A program made the position numbers and the translations under genes. Positions 20,255-28,212 of a stretch of 28,212 nt of DNA are shown here, piece by piece (position 1 is the stretch's first letter; each line of letters begins with the position of its first letter). The notes below the pieces were generated by a model. The model saw only the letters and a program-made list of their open reading frames with translations, was not told the origin of the DNA and searched no databases. The stretch comes from DASYSL01 sp036003365 (GTDB lineage: Bacteria; Eisenbacteria; RBG-16-71-46; DASYSL01): positions 1-28,212 of the forward strand of contig DASYSL010000062.1 of the NCBI GenBank assembly GCA_036003365.1. The letters are read 5' to 3'.

Positions 20255-23200
20255 CTACGAAGGATCGCCCTCGGAGCCCACGCCGGCGAGGCTGGGCTCG
20301 GGTGCCGGCTCCTCGGCCTGCGCGGGCTCGGCCGGCGCCTGTATCGGCGCCTGTGCCGCCGGCTCTGCCTGCTTGCCATGGTCACCGTTGCGCTCAGCCG
20401 CGGCGTTGAAGCGCACCGACACGAGCTTCGACACGCCCGGCTCCTGCATGGTGACGCCGTAGAGGCTCTCGGCGATCTCCATGGTCTTCTTGTTGTGCGT
20501 GACCACGATGAACTGCGTGCGATCGCTGAAGCGCCGCAACATGTTCACGAAGCGGTCGACGTTGGCGTCGTCGAGCGGCGCGTCGACCTCGTCGAGGATG
20601 CAGAAGGGCGACGGCTTCACCAGATAGATGGCGAACAGGAGCGCGATGGCCGTGAGCGCGCGCTCGCCGCCCGAGAGCAACGAGATGCTTTGCAGATTTT
20701 TGCCGCGCGGCCGCGCCGCGATCTCGATCTCGCACTCGAGCGGGTCGTCGCCCACCATGCGCAGCGCGCATTCGCCGCCCTGGAACAGCGTGCTGAAGGT
20801 CTCGCGGAAGTTCTTCTCCACGTCGGCGAAGGTTTCGACGAAGAGCTGCGAGGCGGTCGTGTTGATCTTCTCGATCGCCTCGAGGAGCTGCGCCTTGGCC
20901 TGCAGCAGGTCGTCGCGCTGCGTGGTCAGGAAGGTGTGGCGCTCCTTCTTCTTGTTGAACTCCTCGAGCGCCAGCAGGTTGACCGGTCCGAGCGAGCGAT
21001 AGCGCTCGCGGCGATCTTCGAGCAGCCGTTCGGCGTCTTCCGGATTCCAGGTCTCCCCTTCCGGGAGCGGCTCGGGCGTGAAGCGCTCGAGATCCACGTC
21101 GTACTCGACGCGCAGGCGCTCGAAGGTGCGCTCCAATTCGCCGCGCACCGTGAGCTGCTGCACTTCGAGATTGTGTACCAGCTCGGAGAGCGCCAGCTGG
21201 TCGTGGCGCAGCTCGCCGATCGCCGACTCCTCGGCTTCGAGGTGCTCGCGCGAGCCGCGGGCGCGCTCGAGCGCCTGCTCGGCCGTCGCGCGCAGCTCGG
21301 CTTCGCGGCCACGCCGCATCTCGAGCGCGGCCAGGATCTCCGTGCGGCCGGCGCCCGCCTCGGCGCGGCGCTCCTCGGCCTGCTCGCGCTCGCGGGCGCG
21401 CATCTCGATCGCTTGCTGGATCTCGGCCCGCTCGGCTTCGGCGCGCGCCAGATCGGCGGTGGCCGTGGAGTAACGCGCCGTGGTCTCGATCCACGCCTGG
21501 CGCGCGGCCGCCAATGCCGCCACTTCCTCGTCGCGCTTGCGCTCCAAGCCGACGAGCGTGGCCTCCATGACCGACACTTGCTCGCCGGCCGACGCCGAGC
21601 GCTCGTTGTGGCGCGCCAGCTCCGTCTCCAGCGCCGTCGCCGCCGCGCGCACCGTATCGGTCTGCGCCGCGAACTCCGACGCCTCGCGCTCGCGCGCGAC
21701 CTTCTCCTCGCGGAGCGCGCTCATCTCGCGCTCGAGCCCCTCGCGCCGCGTCTCGAGCTCCAGGGCCTCGTGGCGCAGCGACGCGTCACGCTTTTCGGCC
21801 TGGCCCAGGCGCTTGGCCGCGTCGTCGCGCGCGCGCACCAGACGCAGCTTCTCCTCGCCGGCGGACGCGAACACCGCTTCCAGGCGCTCGCGCTCGACCC
21901 GAAGCTCGCGCAGCTCGGTCTCACGGCGCAACAATCCACGGTCGGCATCGGTGGGACGTCCGCCCGAAGCCAGACCGCCTGCCCACACGACGCCGCTTCG
22001 GCTCACGAAGCGGAGCTCGGGATATTTGGCCGACAGCATCTCGGCGTCTTCCGGCGTCTCGACCAGCACGGCGTCGGCGAGCAGCACCTCGACCAGGCCC
22101 TCGGCCGCCTCGCCCGCCTTCACGCCCTCGCGCACCCAGCCCACGATGCCGTGCTCGCGCGGATCGACGGCGCGCATCGTGTGCTTGCCACGTCCGCGCT
22201 CCAAGACCGTCACGTAGGCATGACCCGCCGACGGTCCGCCGACCAGAGCCAACGCGCGCTTGGCCTGGGTCTCGCTATCCACCACCGCGGCGCCCAAAAG
22301 CGATCCGAGCAGCGCCTCGACGGCGTCGAGATAGGCCGGATCGACGATGAGCGACTCGCTCACCACGCCGCGCACGCCCACCGACTTGCTCTCGGAGAGG
22401 ATCTTCTTCACGCCCTCTTCGAGACCTTCCATGGCCGACTTCAAGTCTTCGAGTGCTTCGATGCGCACGCGCGCCGCGGTCAAAGCCTCGCGGTGCTCGG
22501 CCTCCTCGGCGCCGGCGGTCGCAAGCGATGCCTCGCAGGCCTCGAGCCCGCTCCGCGCTGCGGCAATGGCCGCGCGCACCTGCTCCGATTCCGCGGCCAC
22601 CCGCGCCAGGTCCGCGCGCGCCGCCTGATCCTCGGCCTCGAGCGAAGCCACGCGCTCGCCCACCGCCTGCACCTGCGCCGCCAGGGCGCCATGGCGCTCG
22701 GCCAAGCCCGCCAATCGCGCCCGCGCCGCTTCCAGCTCGGCCCGCTGCTCGGCCTCGGCCTGCATGAGCTCCAGAGCCGCCGCTTGCCCGCGCGCCGCCT
22801 CCTCGCGCCGCTGCTTGAGGTCGTCCTCGATGGCCGTGATGCCGCGCTCGCGCGCCGCCGTGTCGGTCGCGCCCTGGGCGGAAGCCGCCGACAAGGTCGC
22901 CACCTGCGCCTTCAAGTCCTCTTCGCGCCGCCCCAGCTCGGCCAGCCGTGCTTCGAGCCGCGCATGATCTTGGGCGAGATCGGCGATGCGCCGCTCGAGC
23001 CCTTCCGAGCGCTCGCCCAGCACCGCCGCCTCGTGCTCGGCCCGCGCGCGCTCGGCTTCGGCTTCGGCCAGCGCTTCACGCGCCGCCGTCAACGCCCGCT
23101 CCTCGTCCAGCAAGGCCGTCTTGTGGGTCACCAGCTCGGCCTCGCGCTTGGCCAGCTCGGTGGACGCCGCCTCGCGCCGCACCGCCTCTTCCTGGCGCTG

Positions 23201-23938
23201 CTCGCCCAGCATCTTGGCCTGCGCCAGCCCGCTCTGGTTCTTCTCGTACGACAGCCGCAAGTCGAGATCGCGAATCCCCTCGCGCAGGCGCTGCGCGCGG
23301 CGCGTCTTGGCCACCTGACGCGCCAGCGAGCCCAACTCGCGATCCAGCTCCACGATGATGTCCTGCACGCGCAGGAGGTCGCCCTCGGTGGCGTCGAGCT
23401 TGTTCAGAGCCTCGCGCTTGCGCTGCTTGTACTTGGTGATCCCGGAGGCCTCCTCGAACAGGAACCGGCGATGGCCGGAGGCGTCGGAGAGCACGTGGTC
23501 GACCATCGAGCGCTCGATGACCGAGTAGGCATGGCTGCCCATGCCGGTGCCGTAGAACAGGTCGCGGATGTCGCGCAGCCGCACGGCGGTCTTGTTGAGG
23601 AAGTACTCGGAGGAGCCGTTCCGATAGACGCGCCGGCCGATCTGCACCTCGGTGTACTCGGTGGGCAAGGCGCCGCGGTCGTTCAGGAGCGTGAGCGTGA
23701 CCTCGGCCATGCCGATGGGCTTGCGCTTGACGCTCCCGCCGAAGATGACGTCTTCCATCGAATCGCCGCGAAGCTGCTTGGCGCTCTGCTCTCCCAGCAC
23801 CCATCGAATGGCGTCGGTCAGGTTCGTCTTGCCGCAGCCGTTCGGGCCCACGATGCCGGTGATGCCGGTCCCGAACTGGATGTCCGTGCGGTCGACGAAC
23901 GACTTGAAGCCATGGATTTCGAGTCGCTGCAAGAACAC
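20255..23938 (-). CDS. smc: Chromosome partition protein SMC
   Basis: A 1227-residue structural maintenance of chromosomes ATPase, which dimerises and with ScpAB compacts and segregates the chromosome. Order: Walker A GPNGCGKT (31-38), N-terminal coiled coil, hinge around GVRGVVSESLIVDPAYLDAV, C-terminal coiled coil, ABC signature LSGGE (1088-1092), and Walker B CILDEVDAP (1113-1121). After the ATPase head is an unusual ~45-residue tail rich in Ala, Pro, Glu and Gln (from about 1178), presumably disordered. GTG at 23938 is the start: FLQRLEIHGFKSF is the expected N-terminus, and GAGGAGG lies about eight bases upstream. No scpA or scpB is visible. Confidence 0.97.
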   Translation of the reverse strand: MFLQRLEIHGFKSFVDRTDIQFGTGITGIVGPNGCGKTNLTDAIRWVLGEQSAKQLRGDSMEDVIFGGSVKRKPIGMAEVTLTLLNDRGALPTEYTEVQIGRRVYRNGSSEYFLNKTAVRLRDIRDLFYGTGMGSHAYSVIERSMVDHVLSDASGHRRFLFEEASGITKYKQRKREALNKLDATEGDLLRVQDIIVELDRELGSLARQVAKTRRAQRLREGIRDLDLRLSYEKNQSGLAQAKMLGEQRQEEAVRREAASTELAKREAELVTHKTALLDEERALTAAREALAEAEAERARAEHEAAVLGERSEGLERRIADLAQDHARLEARLAELGRREEDLKAQVATLSAASAQGATDTAARERGITAIEDDLKQRREEAARGQAAALELMQAEAEQRAELEAARARLAGLAERHGALAAQVQAVGERVASLEAEDQAARADLARVAAESEQVRAAIAAARSGLEACEASLATAGAEEAEHREALTAARVRIEALEDLKSAMEGLEEGVKKILSESKSVGVRGVVSESLIVDPAYLDAVEALLGSLLGAAVVDSETQAKRALALVGGPSAGHAYVTVLERGRGKHTMRAVDPREHGIVGWVREGVKAGEAAEGLVEVLLADAVLVETPEDAEMLSAKYPELRFVSRSGVVWAGGLASGGRPTDADRGLLRRETELRELRVERERLEAVFASAGEEKLRLVRARDDAAKRLGQAEKRDASLRHEALELETRREGLEREMSALREEKVAREREASEFAAQTDTVRAAATALETELARHNERSASAGEQVSVMEATLVGLERKRDEEVAALAAARQAWIETTARYSTATADLARAEAERAEIQQAIEMRAREREQAEERRAEAGAGRTEILAALEMRRGREAELRATAEQALERARGSREHLEAEESAIGELRHDQLALSELVHNLEVQQLTVRGELERTFERLRVEYDVDLERFTPEPLPEGETWNPEDAERLLEDRRERYRSLGPVNLLALEEFNKKKERHTFLTTQRDDLLQAKAQLLEAIEKINTTASQLFVETFADVEKNFRETFSTLFQGGECALRMVGDDPLECEIEIAARPRGKNLQSISLLSGGERALTAIALLFAIYLVKPSPFCILDEVDAPLDDANVDRFVNMLRRFSDRTQFIVVTHNKKTMEIAESLYGVTMQEPGVSKLVSVRFNAAAERNGDHGKQAEPAAQAPIQAPAEPAQAEEPAPEPSLAGVGSEGDPS

Positions 23939-24311
23939 CGATGAGCCTCCTCGGTCGATTTCGCGATCGCGGGCGCCCGGCCGGGGTGGCCAGGACGTCG
24001 GATCGGGCGCTTCACGAGCGGCCCAAAGGCGCGCCGAAAGCGCGAAAAACGGCGGGAAATAGCGGTAGGCGGCGGGGACCTGGCACAAAAAGGCCGTCGG
24101 TCATGCCCATGCCTGCGGGGGCAACCGGACAAGCCGGAAGAGCGAGCGCGTCCCGGCAGAGGACGCCGAACGAGCCTGCTCCCGAGCGCCCTTCACGCAG
24201 CCCACCGTGTTCCGCGCGTTGAACGCTTCGATGGCCCCGAACCTAAACCGAAGCCTGAGCGGGGTCAATCGAACTTAAGTGCTTGGCGCAATTGATCTAT
24301 CTTGGAACCCC
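23939..24311. other. Divergent intergenic region between smc and the phosphatase gene
   Basis: 373 bases without a convincing gene; frames through it have poor codon structure. The smc end carries the GAGGAGG ribosome binding site. The other end, from about 24265, is notably AT-richer than the surroundings and holds the likely promoter of the 24312 gene. No repeat or attachment site was found. Confidence 0.6.
24275..24303 (+). promoter_or_regulatory. Predicted promoter of the PP2C phosphatase gene
   Basis: TTAAGT (24275-24280), a 17-base spacer and TATCTT (24298-24303; 4 of 6 consensus) lie in an AT-rich patch. The -10 ends eight bases before the ATG at 24312, giving a predicted leaderless or nearly leaderless message. 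Confidence 0.4.
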
Positions 24312-25523
24312 ATGGCCGACCCTAAACCCCATCGCTCTCCCTGGCGCCAAGGTCTCCGTCTCGTCCTCCGGAGCTTTCTCTGGGCCGTGCCGTTTGCGCT
24401 GTTTTTCGGGACTTTGTGGGGCCACGAGTTCGGCGGGTACCTCCAGGCGTACAAGATCTCGGTCGTCTTCGCGCTCGTGGTCTCGCTCTGCATCCGGGCC
24501 AACGTGGCCTGGGTCATTCCTCGCTTACCAGGAGGGAACGACGAGACCTCACGGGCCCGCCTCGGGATCCATTCGCTGAGCTATGTCATGGCGGGCATGC
24601 TGGGCGCTTTCATCGCGGGCGCGATCCTGAATCTCACCATTGCCCACGGGCTCTTCGGCAGCGGCCGGAGCCTCGTGGTCCTCGGCCTTTTCTCGTTCAT
24701 GTTCTCCATTCTGGTCGTGGGGATCTCGCTGACGCTCCGCTTCCACGGCGCCTACGTGACCCGCGTGCGCCAGGAAGAGCAGATCAAGGCCAAGATCGAG
24801 CACGAGATCCGGACGGCGGCGCAGATCCAGCAGGCTTTGTTGCCACACGACCGGGCTCTGAGCCCGCGCTTCGAGGCTGCGGGCGCGTGCCTGCCGAGCC
24901 GCACGATCGGCGGCGATTTCCTGGATTATTTCGAGGTTCCGGGGAACCGGCTGGCGTTCGTTCTCGGTGACGTCTCGGGCAAAGGACCGCCTGCCGCCAT
25001 CATGGCCGCCGCCATTCAGGGAATGTTCTTCTCGGTGGCCGACGAATCGGACGAGAGCCCCGCCGAAACCATCCGCCGCGTGAACGGCGCGCTCGTTCGC
25101 CGCTCGGTGGAATCCAAGTTCGCCACCGTGTTCCACGGCCTGCTCACCCCCGAAGGCCGCATGGTGACCTGCAACGCCGGCCACAATCCTCCCCTGTTGC
25201 TGCGCCGCGACGGCACGACCGAATGGGTCACCAAGGGCGGCCTCATGGTCGGCATCTTCGAGCAGGCGCAATTCGAGGACGAGGGCCACTCCTTGGCGGC
25301 GGGCGACGCTCTCGTGCTCTTCAGCGACGGCGTGACCGAGGCCGAGAGCGTGTCGGGTGACATGTACGGCGAGGAGCGCTTGCTTGCTTCGTTAGTAGGC
25401 TCGAGCAACAAGAGCGCCTCGGAAATCGTGCACCAAGTTCTGGATGAGGTGGCTGCGTTCTCCGACGGCGCCGGGCAGGCGGATGACATTACGGTGCTCG
25501 TCGTTCGATATGTAGGCGCCTAA
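24312..25523 (+). CDS. Membrane-anchored PP2C/SpoIIE-type serine phosphatase
   Basis: A 403-residue protein. The N-terminal ~160 residues hold four hydrophobic segments (about 17-37, 47-69, 92-114, 120-142). A linker helix with EEQIKAKIEHEIRTAAQIQQALLP, typical of RsbU-like phosphatases, joins the catalytic domain. That domain shows RTIGGDFLDYF and FVLGDVSGKGPPAA (metal-binding Asp residues), then NAGHNPPLLLRR and LFSDGVTEAES, ending QADDITVLVVRY. It probably dephosphorylates an anti-anti-sigma-type or other regulatory serine/threonine protein in response to a membrane signal. The ATG at 24312 has no good ribosome binding site, but the N-terminus is sensible. No anti-sigma or STAS partner is in the window. 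Confidence 0.9.
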   Translation: MADPKPHRSPWRQGLRLVLRSFLWAVPFALFFGTLWGHEFGGYLQAYKISVVFALVVSLCIRANVAWVIPRLPGGNDETSRARLGIHSLSYVMAGMLGAFIAGAILNLTIAHGLFGSGRSLVVLGLFSFMFSILVVGISLTLRFHGAYVTRVRQEEQIKAKIEHEIRTAAQIQQALLPHDRALSPRFEAAGACLPSRTIGGDFLDYFEVPGNRLAFVLGDVSGKGPPAAIMAAAIQGMFFSVADESDESPAETIRRVNGALVRRSVESKFATVFHGLLTPEGRMVTCNAGHNPPLLLRRDGTTEWVTKGGLMVGIFEQAQFEDEGHSLAAGDALVLFSDGVTEAESVSGDMYGEERLLASLVGSSNKSASEIVHQVLDEVAAFSDGAGQADDITVLVVRYVGA

Positions 25524-25531
25524 CGAACCTC

Positions 25532-25566
25532 AACGCGCCCCAGGGGGCGTTTGTGAAATTTTTCAC
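25532..25566. terminator. Probable terminator after the phosphatase gene
   Basis: An imperfect GC stem (AACGCGCCCC against GGGGGCGTT, 25532-25551, one bulge) is followed directly by a second small dyad GTGAAATTTTTCAC (25553-25566) containing a T-run. It lies between converging genes and could stop transcription from the left. Confidence 0.5.
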
Positions 25567-25572
25567 GTGCGA

Positions 25573-26262
25573 TCAGCACACCGCTGGGATCATCACAAGC
25601 GTCGGCCTACGCAGATAGCGATTGTGTTGGAACCTAGGATCCTCGATGAGACGAAGTTTGTAGCGGCCTCCCGGTAGACGCACGCCACTGTCATCCTTGC
25701 CGTCCCAACCAACGGAACAGCCTCCCCACTTTCTCCGACCTAAATGCCGCACAATGTTCCCTTTGTCATTCAGGATCATGATCGTCCTGAACTGCGAATC
25801 TACCGTCTCCGTTTCGGGGTCGAGGATCATGGCCTTCGAAAGGGTGTCAGCGGTGAATTCTCCTAGACGAAGTTCACGTTCCCAGACGTAGCTCGAATCC
25901 GCGACGGAAAGCCAATATGAGAGGTAGGCAGAGGACCGGGCAAACGCGCGCCCAAGCCTGAAGTCCACTCGGAGTCGAGAGCGAGGCGCTAAGTCTAGCG
26001 TCGTATCTCCTCGCTCATACCCCATTGCCATCGCTTTGATTGTTATTCTGCCGGGCACGACGTGGTCGATTCGGTAGTGCCCTGCCTCATCGGTGATCGC
26101 GCCCCGTTTGGTGCCCACGATGAAAACCTCGGCGTAGGCCAAGGACGAGACTGCGTCGCGAACTTGTCCTTTCAGGACGGAGGTTGAGTCGGAGAGGGTC
26201 GGATCACTGGCCCAAGCAAGGAGCGGGAAAGTCAATCCGACGAGGACCAATAATGCTTTCAT
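25573..26262 (-). CDS. Exported protein with a carboxypeptidase-regulatory-like domain
   Basis: A 229-residue protein. Residues 1-18 form a signal peptide (MKALLVLVGLTFPLLAWA). Next comes a CarboxypepD_reg-like fold: LKGQVRDAVSSLAYAEVFIVGTKRGAITDEAGHYRI, with the PGRITIKAMAMGYERGDTTL continuation. The C-terminal part includes a FlgD-Ig-like ending, VGWDGKDDSGVRLPGGRYKLRL. Both modules are common in surface or secreted proteins of FCB-like bacteria and have no catalysis of their own. ATG at 26262 has AGGTGG close upstream; upstream in-frame codons look non-coding. Base composition is visibly lower in G+C than all neighbours, which may mean recent acquisition. Confidence 0.77.
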   Translation of the reverse strand: MKALLVLVGLTFPLLAWASDPTLSDSTSVLKGQVRDAVSSLAYAEVFIVGTKRGAITDEAGHYRIDHVVPGRITIKAMAMGYERGDTTLDLAPRSRLRVDFRLGRAFARSSAYLSYWLSVADSSYVWERELRLGEFTADTLSKAMILDPETETVDSQFRTIMILNDKGNIVRHLGRRKWGGCSVGWDGKDDSGVRLPGGRYKLRLIEDPRFQHNRYLRRPTLVMIPAVC

Positions 26263-26360
26263 GGCCACCTGTTGCCCGGTCGGCGAGAATGATTTTCCGC
26301 CATGGAGACGATGAGAACAAGGGGCACAATGCCCTAGTGGTTCTCGGCGGGGCATCCCGG

Positions 26361-26366
26361 TAGAAT
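26361..26366 (+). promoter_or_regulatory. -10-like TAGAAT upstream of the Asp-box protein gene
   Basis: TAGAAT matches five of six -10 bases and lies 62 bases before the ATG at 26429. No good -35 is found at the expected distance, so this is tentative. Confidence 0.3.
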
Positions 26367-26428
26367 TGGCTAAGCGCGCGGCCCGAACCGCGCTCGCGAA
26401 CCCATCCCCTTGCGGAGTTTGCAGCCTG

Positions 26429-28212
26429 ATGAAGTTCAAGCACGCCGTCTTCGTCGTTCCCGCCGTACTCGTTGTCGCCCAGATCGCCGCGCTGGCTCTA
26501 CAGAAAGAACGCGATACCGACGCCGGTCCTTATCCGAGCGACTGGTTCGGCATGCAGCGGGCGTTCCCCTATGAATCGATCCCGCAGGGGAAATATCAGG
26601 CGGCGGTCGAGCAGGCGCTATCCGAGCGTGAGGCCGCTGGCAGCAGCAAGATGACCGCGAACGCGGGCGTGCTCCAGTGGCAGTTCGCGGGGCCGACCAA
26701 TATCGGCGGCCGCGTCACGGCGCTGGCCGCGCTGCCCGGCGGTGCCACGGCGTATCTGGCCTCGGCCAACGGTGGTGTCTACAAGTCGACCAATGGCGGC
26801 GCGGACTGGGCACCGATCTTCGACGCGGCGTCGGCCTACTCCGTGGGAGCGCTTTGCCTCGATCCCGCTGACAATAACGTCCTCTATGTCGGCACCGGCG
26901 AGGCCAACGCCTCGGTCGACTCGTACGACGGGGCGGGGCTGTTCCGCTCCGACGATGGCGGCGACAACTGGACGTATCTGGGACTCGCCGAGACGCGCCG
27001 CATTGCGCGCGTGCGCGTCGATCCTTCGAATTCCAACCGCATCTTCGTAGCGGCCATGGGACCGCAGTTCTCGTCGAGCCCCGATCGTGGCTTGTATCGC
27101 AGCGAGGATCGCGGCCAGACGTGGACCAAGGTTCTCTTCGTCAGCGACTCCACCGGCGTGACCGACGTGGCGATCAATCCCGCGCATCCGGAGACGGTGT
27201 ACTGCGCCACCTGGGAGCGCATTCGCCGGCCGACGTACCGCCGCGCCTACGGGCCCGAGTGCGGCATCTGGCGAAGCATCGATCACGGCACGACCTGGGC
27301 GCGGCTCTCCAACGGCCTGCCCTTGCCGAGCGACGATGTCGGGCGCATCGCCATCGCCATTGCACCCTCGCAGCCGTCGACGATCTACGCGCAGATCATC
27401 ACCGGCGCTGCGTTGGGCTATAACGGACTCGGCCTTTATCGCTCGACCGATGGCGGCGACACGTGGACACGCCGCGACATCAGCGGATTCACCGGCCAGT
27501 TCGGCGGCTTCGGCTGGTACTTCGGCGACATGTACGTGCACCCCACGAATCCGAATCAGATCTACTGCCTGGGCGTCGAGCTCGTCACCTCGAGCGACGG
27601 CGGCCAAAGCTTCACCGACATCACCGGCTCGGCGCACGTCGACACGCACACGCTGTGGTTCGACCCCTTGAACGCGTCCCATTTGTATCTAGGCAGTGAC
27701 GGCGGATTCTTCTCGACGACTGCGGCCGGCCCACCGTGGACCAAGTCGACCAATCTGCCCATCACGCAGTTCTACAACGGCGCGGTGGACGCCGCGAACG
27801 TGAACCGGCTGGTCGGCGGCACGCAGGACAACAACACGATCCTCACCAGCTCCGGCCCCGGCTCGTGGAATCCGATCCTCGGCGGCGACGGCTTCCAGTG
27901 CCTCATCGATCCCACGAATCCCAGCATCGTCTTCGCCGAGTATCAGTTCATGTCGTCGGGGCAGGGTCCGCTGCGCTCGGTGAACGGCGGCGCAGGCTGG
28001 TCGGCGCCCACCGGCTTCGGCGCCTCGGACCGTTACAACTGGGATTCGCCGTTCTGCATGAACCCGCTCAACCACAACGAGCTCTTGGCCGGGTCGCAGC
28101 GCGTCTATCGCAGCACCAACAACGGCCAGACCTATCTCACCATCAGCGGCGATCTCACGACCAACCGCACCGACGCGCAGGTGGTGTACAGCACGATCAC
28201 GACGATGGAGAT
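26429..28212 (+). CDS. Large secreted Asp-box (BNR/sortilin-like) propeller protein, cut by window edge
   Basis: At least 594 residues, running off the end. Residues ~5-24 form a signal peptide or anchor (AVFVVPAVLVVAQIAALALQ). The rest is a beta-propeller of repeated Asp boxes (S/TxDxGxxW-like): STNGGADW, SDDGGDNW, SEDRGQTW, SIDHGTTW, STDGGDTW, SSDGGQSF, SVNGGAGW and STNNGQTY. FAGPTNIGGRVTALA at the start of the propeller is a frequent opening in secreted FCB-type proteins of this class. VPS10/sortilin or sialidase-like folds share these boxes, but no glycosidase catalytic residues can be assigned, so an adhesin or polymer-binding role is as likely. GGAG lies about 11 bases before the ATG. 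It diverges from the 25573 gene. Confidence 0.88.
   Translation, partial: MKFKHAVFVVPAVLVVAQIAALALQKERDTDAGPYPSDWFGMQRAFPYESIPQGKYQAAVEQALSEREAAGSSKMTANAGVLQWQFAGPTNIGGRVTALAALPGGATAYLASANGGVYKSTNGGADWAPIFDAASAYSVGALCLDPADNNVLYVGTGEANASVDSYDGAGLFRSDDGGDNWTYLGLAETRRIARVRVDPSNSNRIFVAAMGPQFSSSPDRGLYRSEDRGQTWTKVLFVSDSTGVTDVAINPAHPETVYCATWERIRRPTYRRAYGPECGIWRSIDHGTTWARLSNGLPLPSDDVGRIAIAIAPSQPSTIYAQIITGAALGYNGLGLYRSTDGGDTWTRRDISGFTGQFGGFGWYFGDMYVHPTNPNQIYCLGVELVTSSDGGQSFTDITGSAHVDTHTLWFDPLNASHLYLGSDGGFFSTTAAGPPWTKSTNLPITQFYNGAVDAANVNRLVGGTQDNNTILTSSGPGSWNPILGGDGFQCLIDPTNPSIVFAEYQFMSSGQGPLRSVNGGAGWSAPTGFGASDRYNWDSPFCMNPLNHNELLAGSQRVYRSTNNGQTYLTISGDLTTNRTDAQVVYSTITTME

Noticed and set aside
20378..23944. 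A 1188-codon plus-strand frame opposite smc
   Set aside because: It is the antisense shadow of smc. The long length reflects high third-position GC; its Leu/Arg/His/Gln-rich product has no family signature.
23941..24222. A 93-codon plus-strand frame in the smc upstream region
   Set aside because: The codon pattern is poor and Arg/Pro/Gly-rich, it has no start signal, and it begins inside the smc ribosome-binding region.

Overview
High-GC (by eye roughly two-thirds G+C), gene-dense bacterial chromosome. Signs of a Gram-negative, environmental lineage outside the best-studied phyla are a nearly complete futalosine-route menaquinone gene set, a PilT-type ATPase, secreted Asp-box (BNR) and carboxypeptidase-regulatory-domain proteins, and a mixture of Shine-Dalgarno-led and apparently leaderless genes. 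A Candidatus Eisenbacteria/FCB-like origin would fit, but the sequence alone does not prove it. I see no phage, insertion sequence, tRNA, rRNA or CRISPR.

Layout. 1-1769 (minus strand): the start of a NarL-family histidine kinase, cut by the window edge, and a pilT gene. 1978-8467 (plus): a tightly overlapping six-gene operon, mqnP-ubiX-ubiD-mqnE-mqnA-mqnC. 8475-10915 (minus): a membrane-anchored protein of unknown function, uppS, and a winged-helix regulator paired with a membrane protein. 10979-11242: a cluster of hairpins containing two near-identical 36-nt palindromes that differ by a compensatory base-pair swap. 11294-13561 (minus): a secreted protein, mqnD and a Nudix hydrolase. 13618-16555 (plus): queG, a DipZ-like thioredoxin-fold protein that has lost one active-site cysteine, and an unrecognised Cys-rich protein, all joined by start/stop overlaps. 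16552-18241 (minus): a divergent archease-like protein, a double zinc-ribbon protein and a RadC-family JAMM protein. 18370-19230 (plus): a secreted or anchored protein of unknown function. 19233-23938 (minus): ftsY and smc with a strong terminator between them. 24312-25523 (plus): a membrane-anchored PP2C/SpoIIE phosphatase. 25573-26262 (minus): a less GC-rich exported protein. 26429 to the end (plus): a large secreted Asp-box repeat protein, cut by the edge.

How it fits together. MqnA, MqnE, MqnC and MqnD convert chorismate through aminofutalosine to 1,4-dihydroxy-6-naphthoate; MqnP prenylates it, and the UbiD/UbiX pair removes the ring carboxylate. The nucleoside hydrolase step (MqnB or an MTAN-type enzyme) and the final methyltransferase are not in the window. 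UppS serves cell-wall lipid carrier synthesis, FtsY membrane targeting, and SMC chromosome organisation.

Most worth a second look: the covarying hairpins at 10979-11242; the queG-linked pair of a SxxC thioredoxin-like protein and a Cys-rich unknown; the archease homologue with replaced metal-site positions; and the repeated pattern of -10-like boxes 6-10 nt before start codons that have no Shine-Dalgarno sequence.
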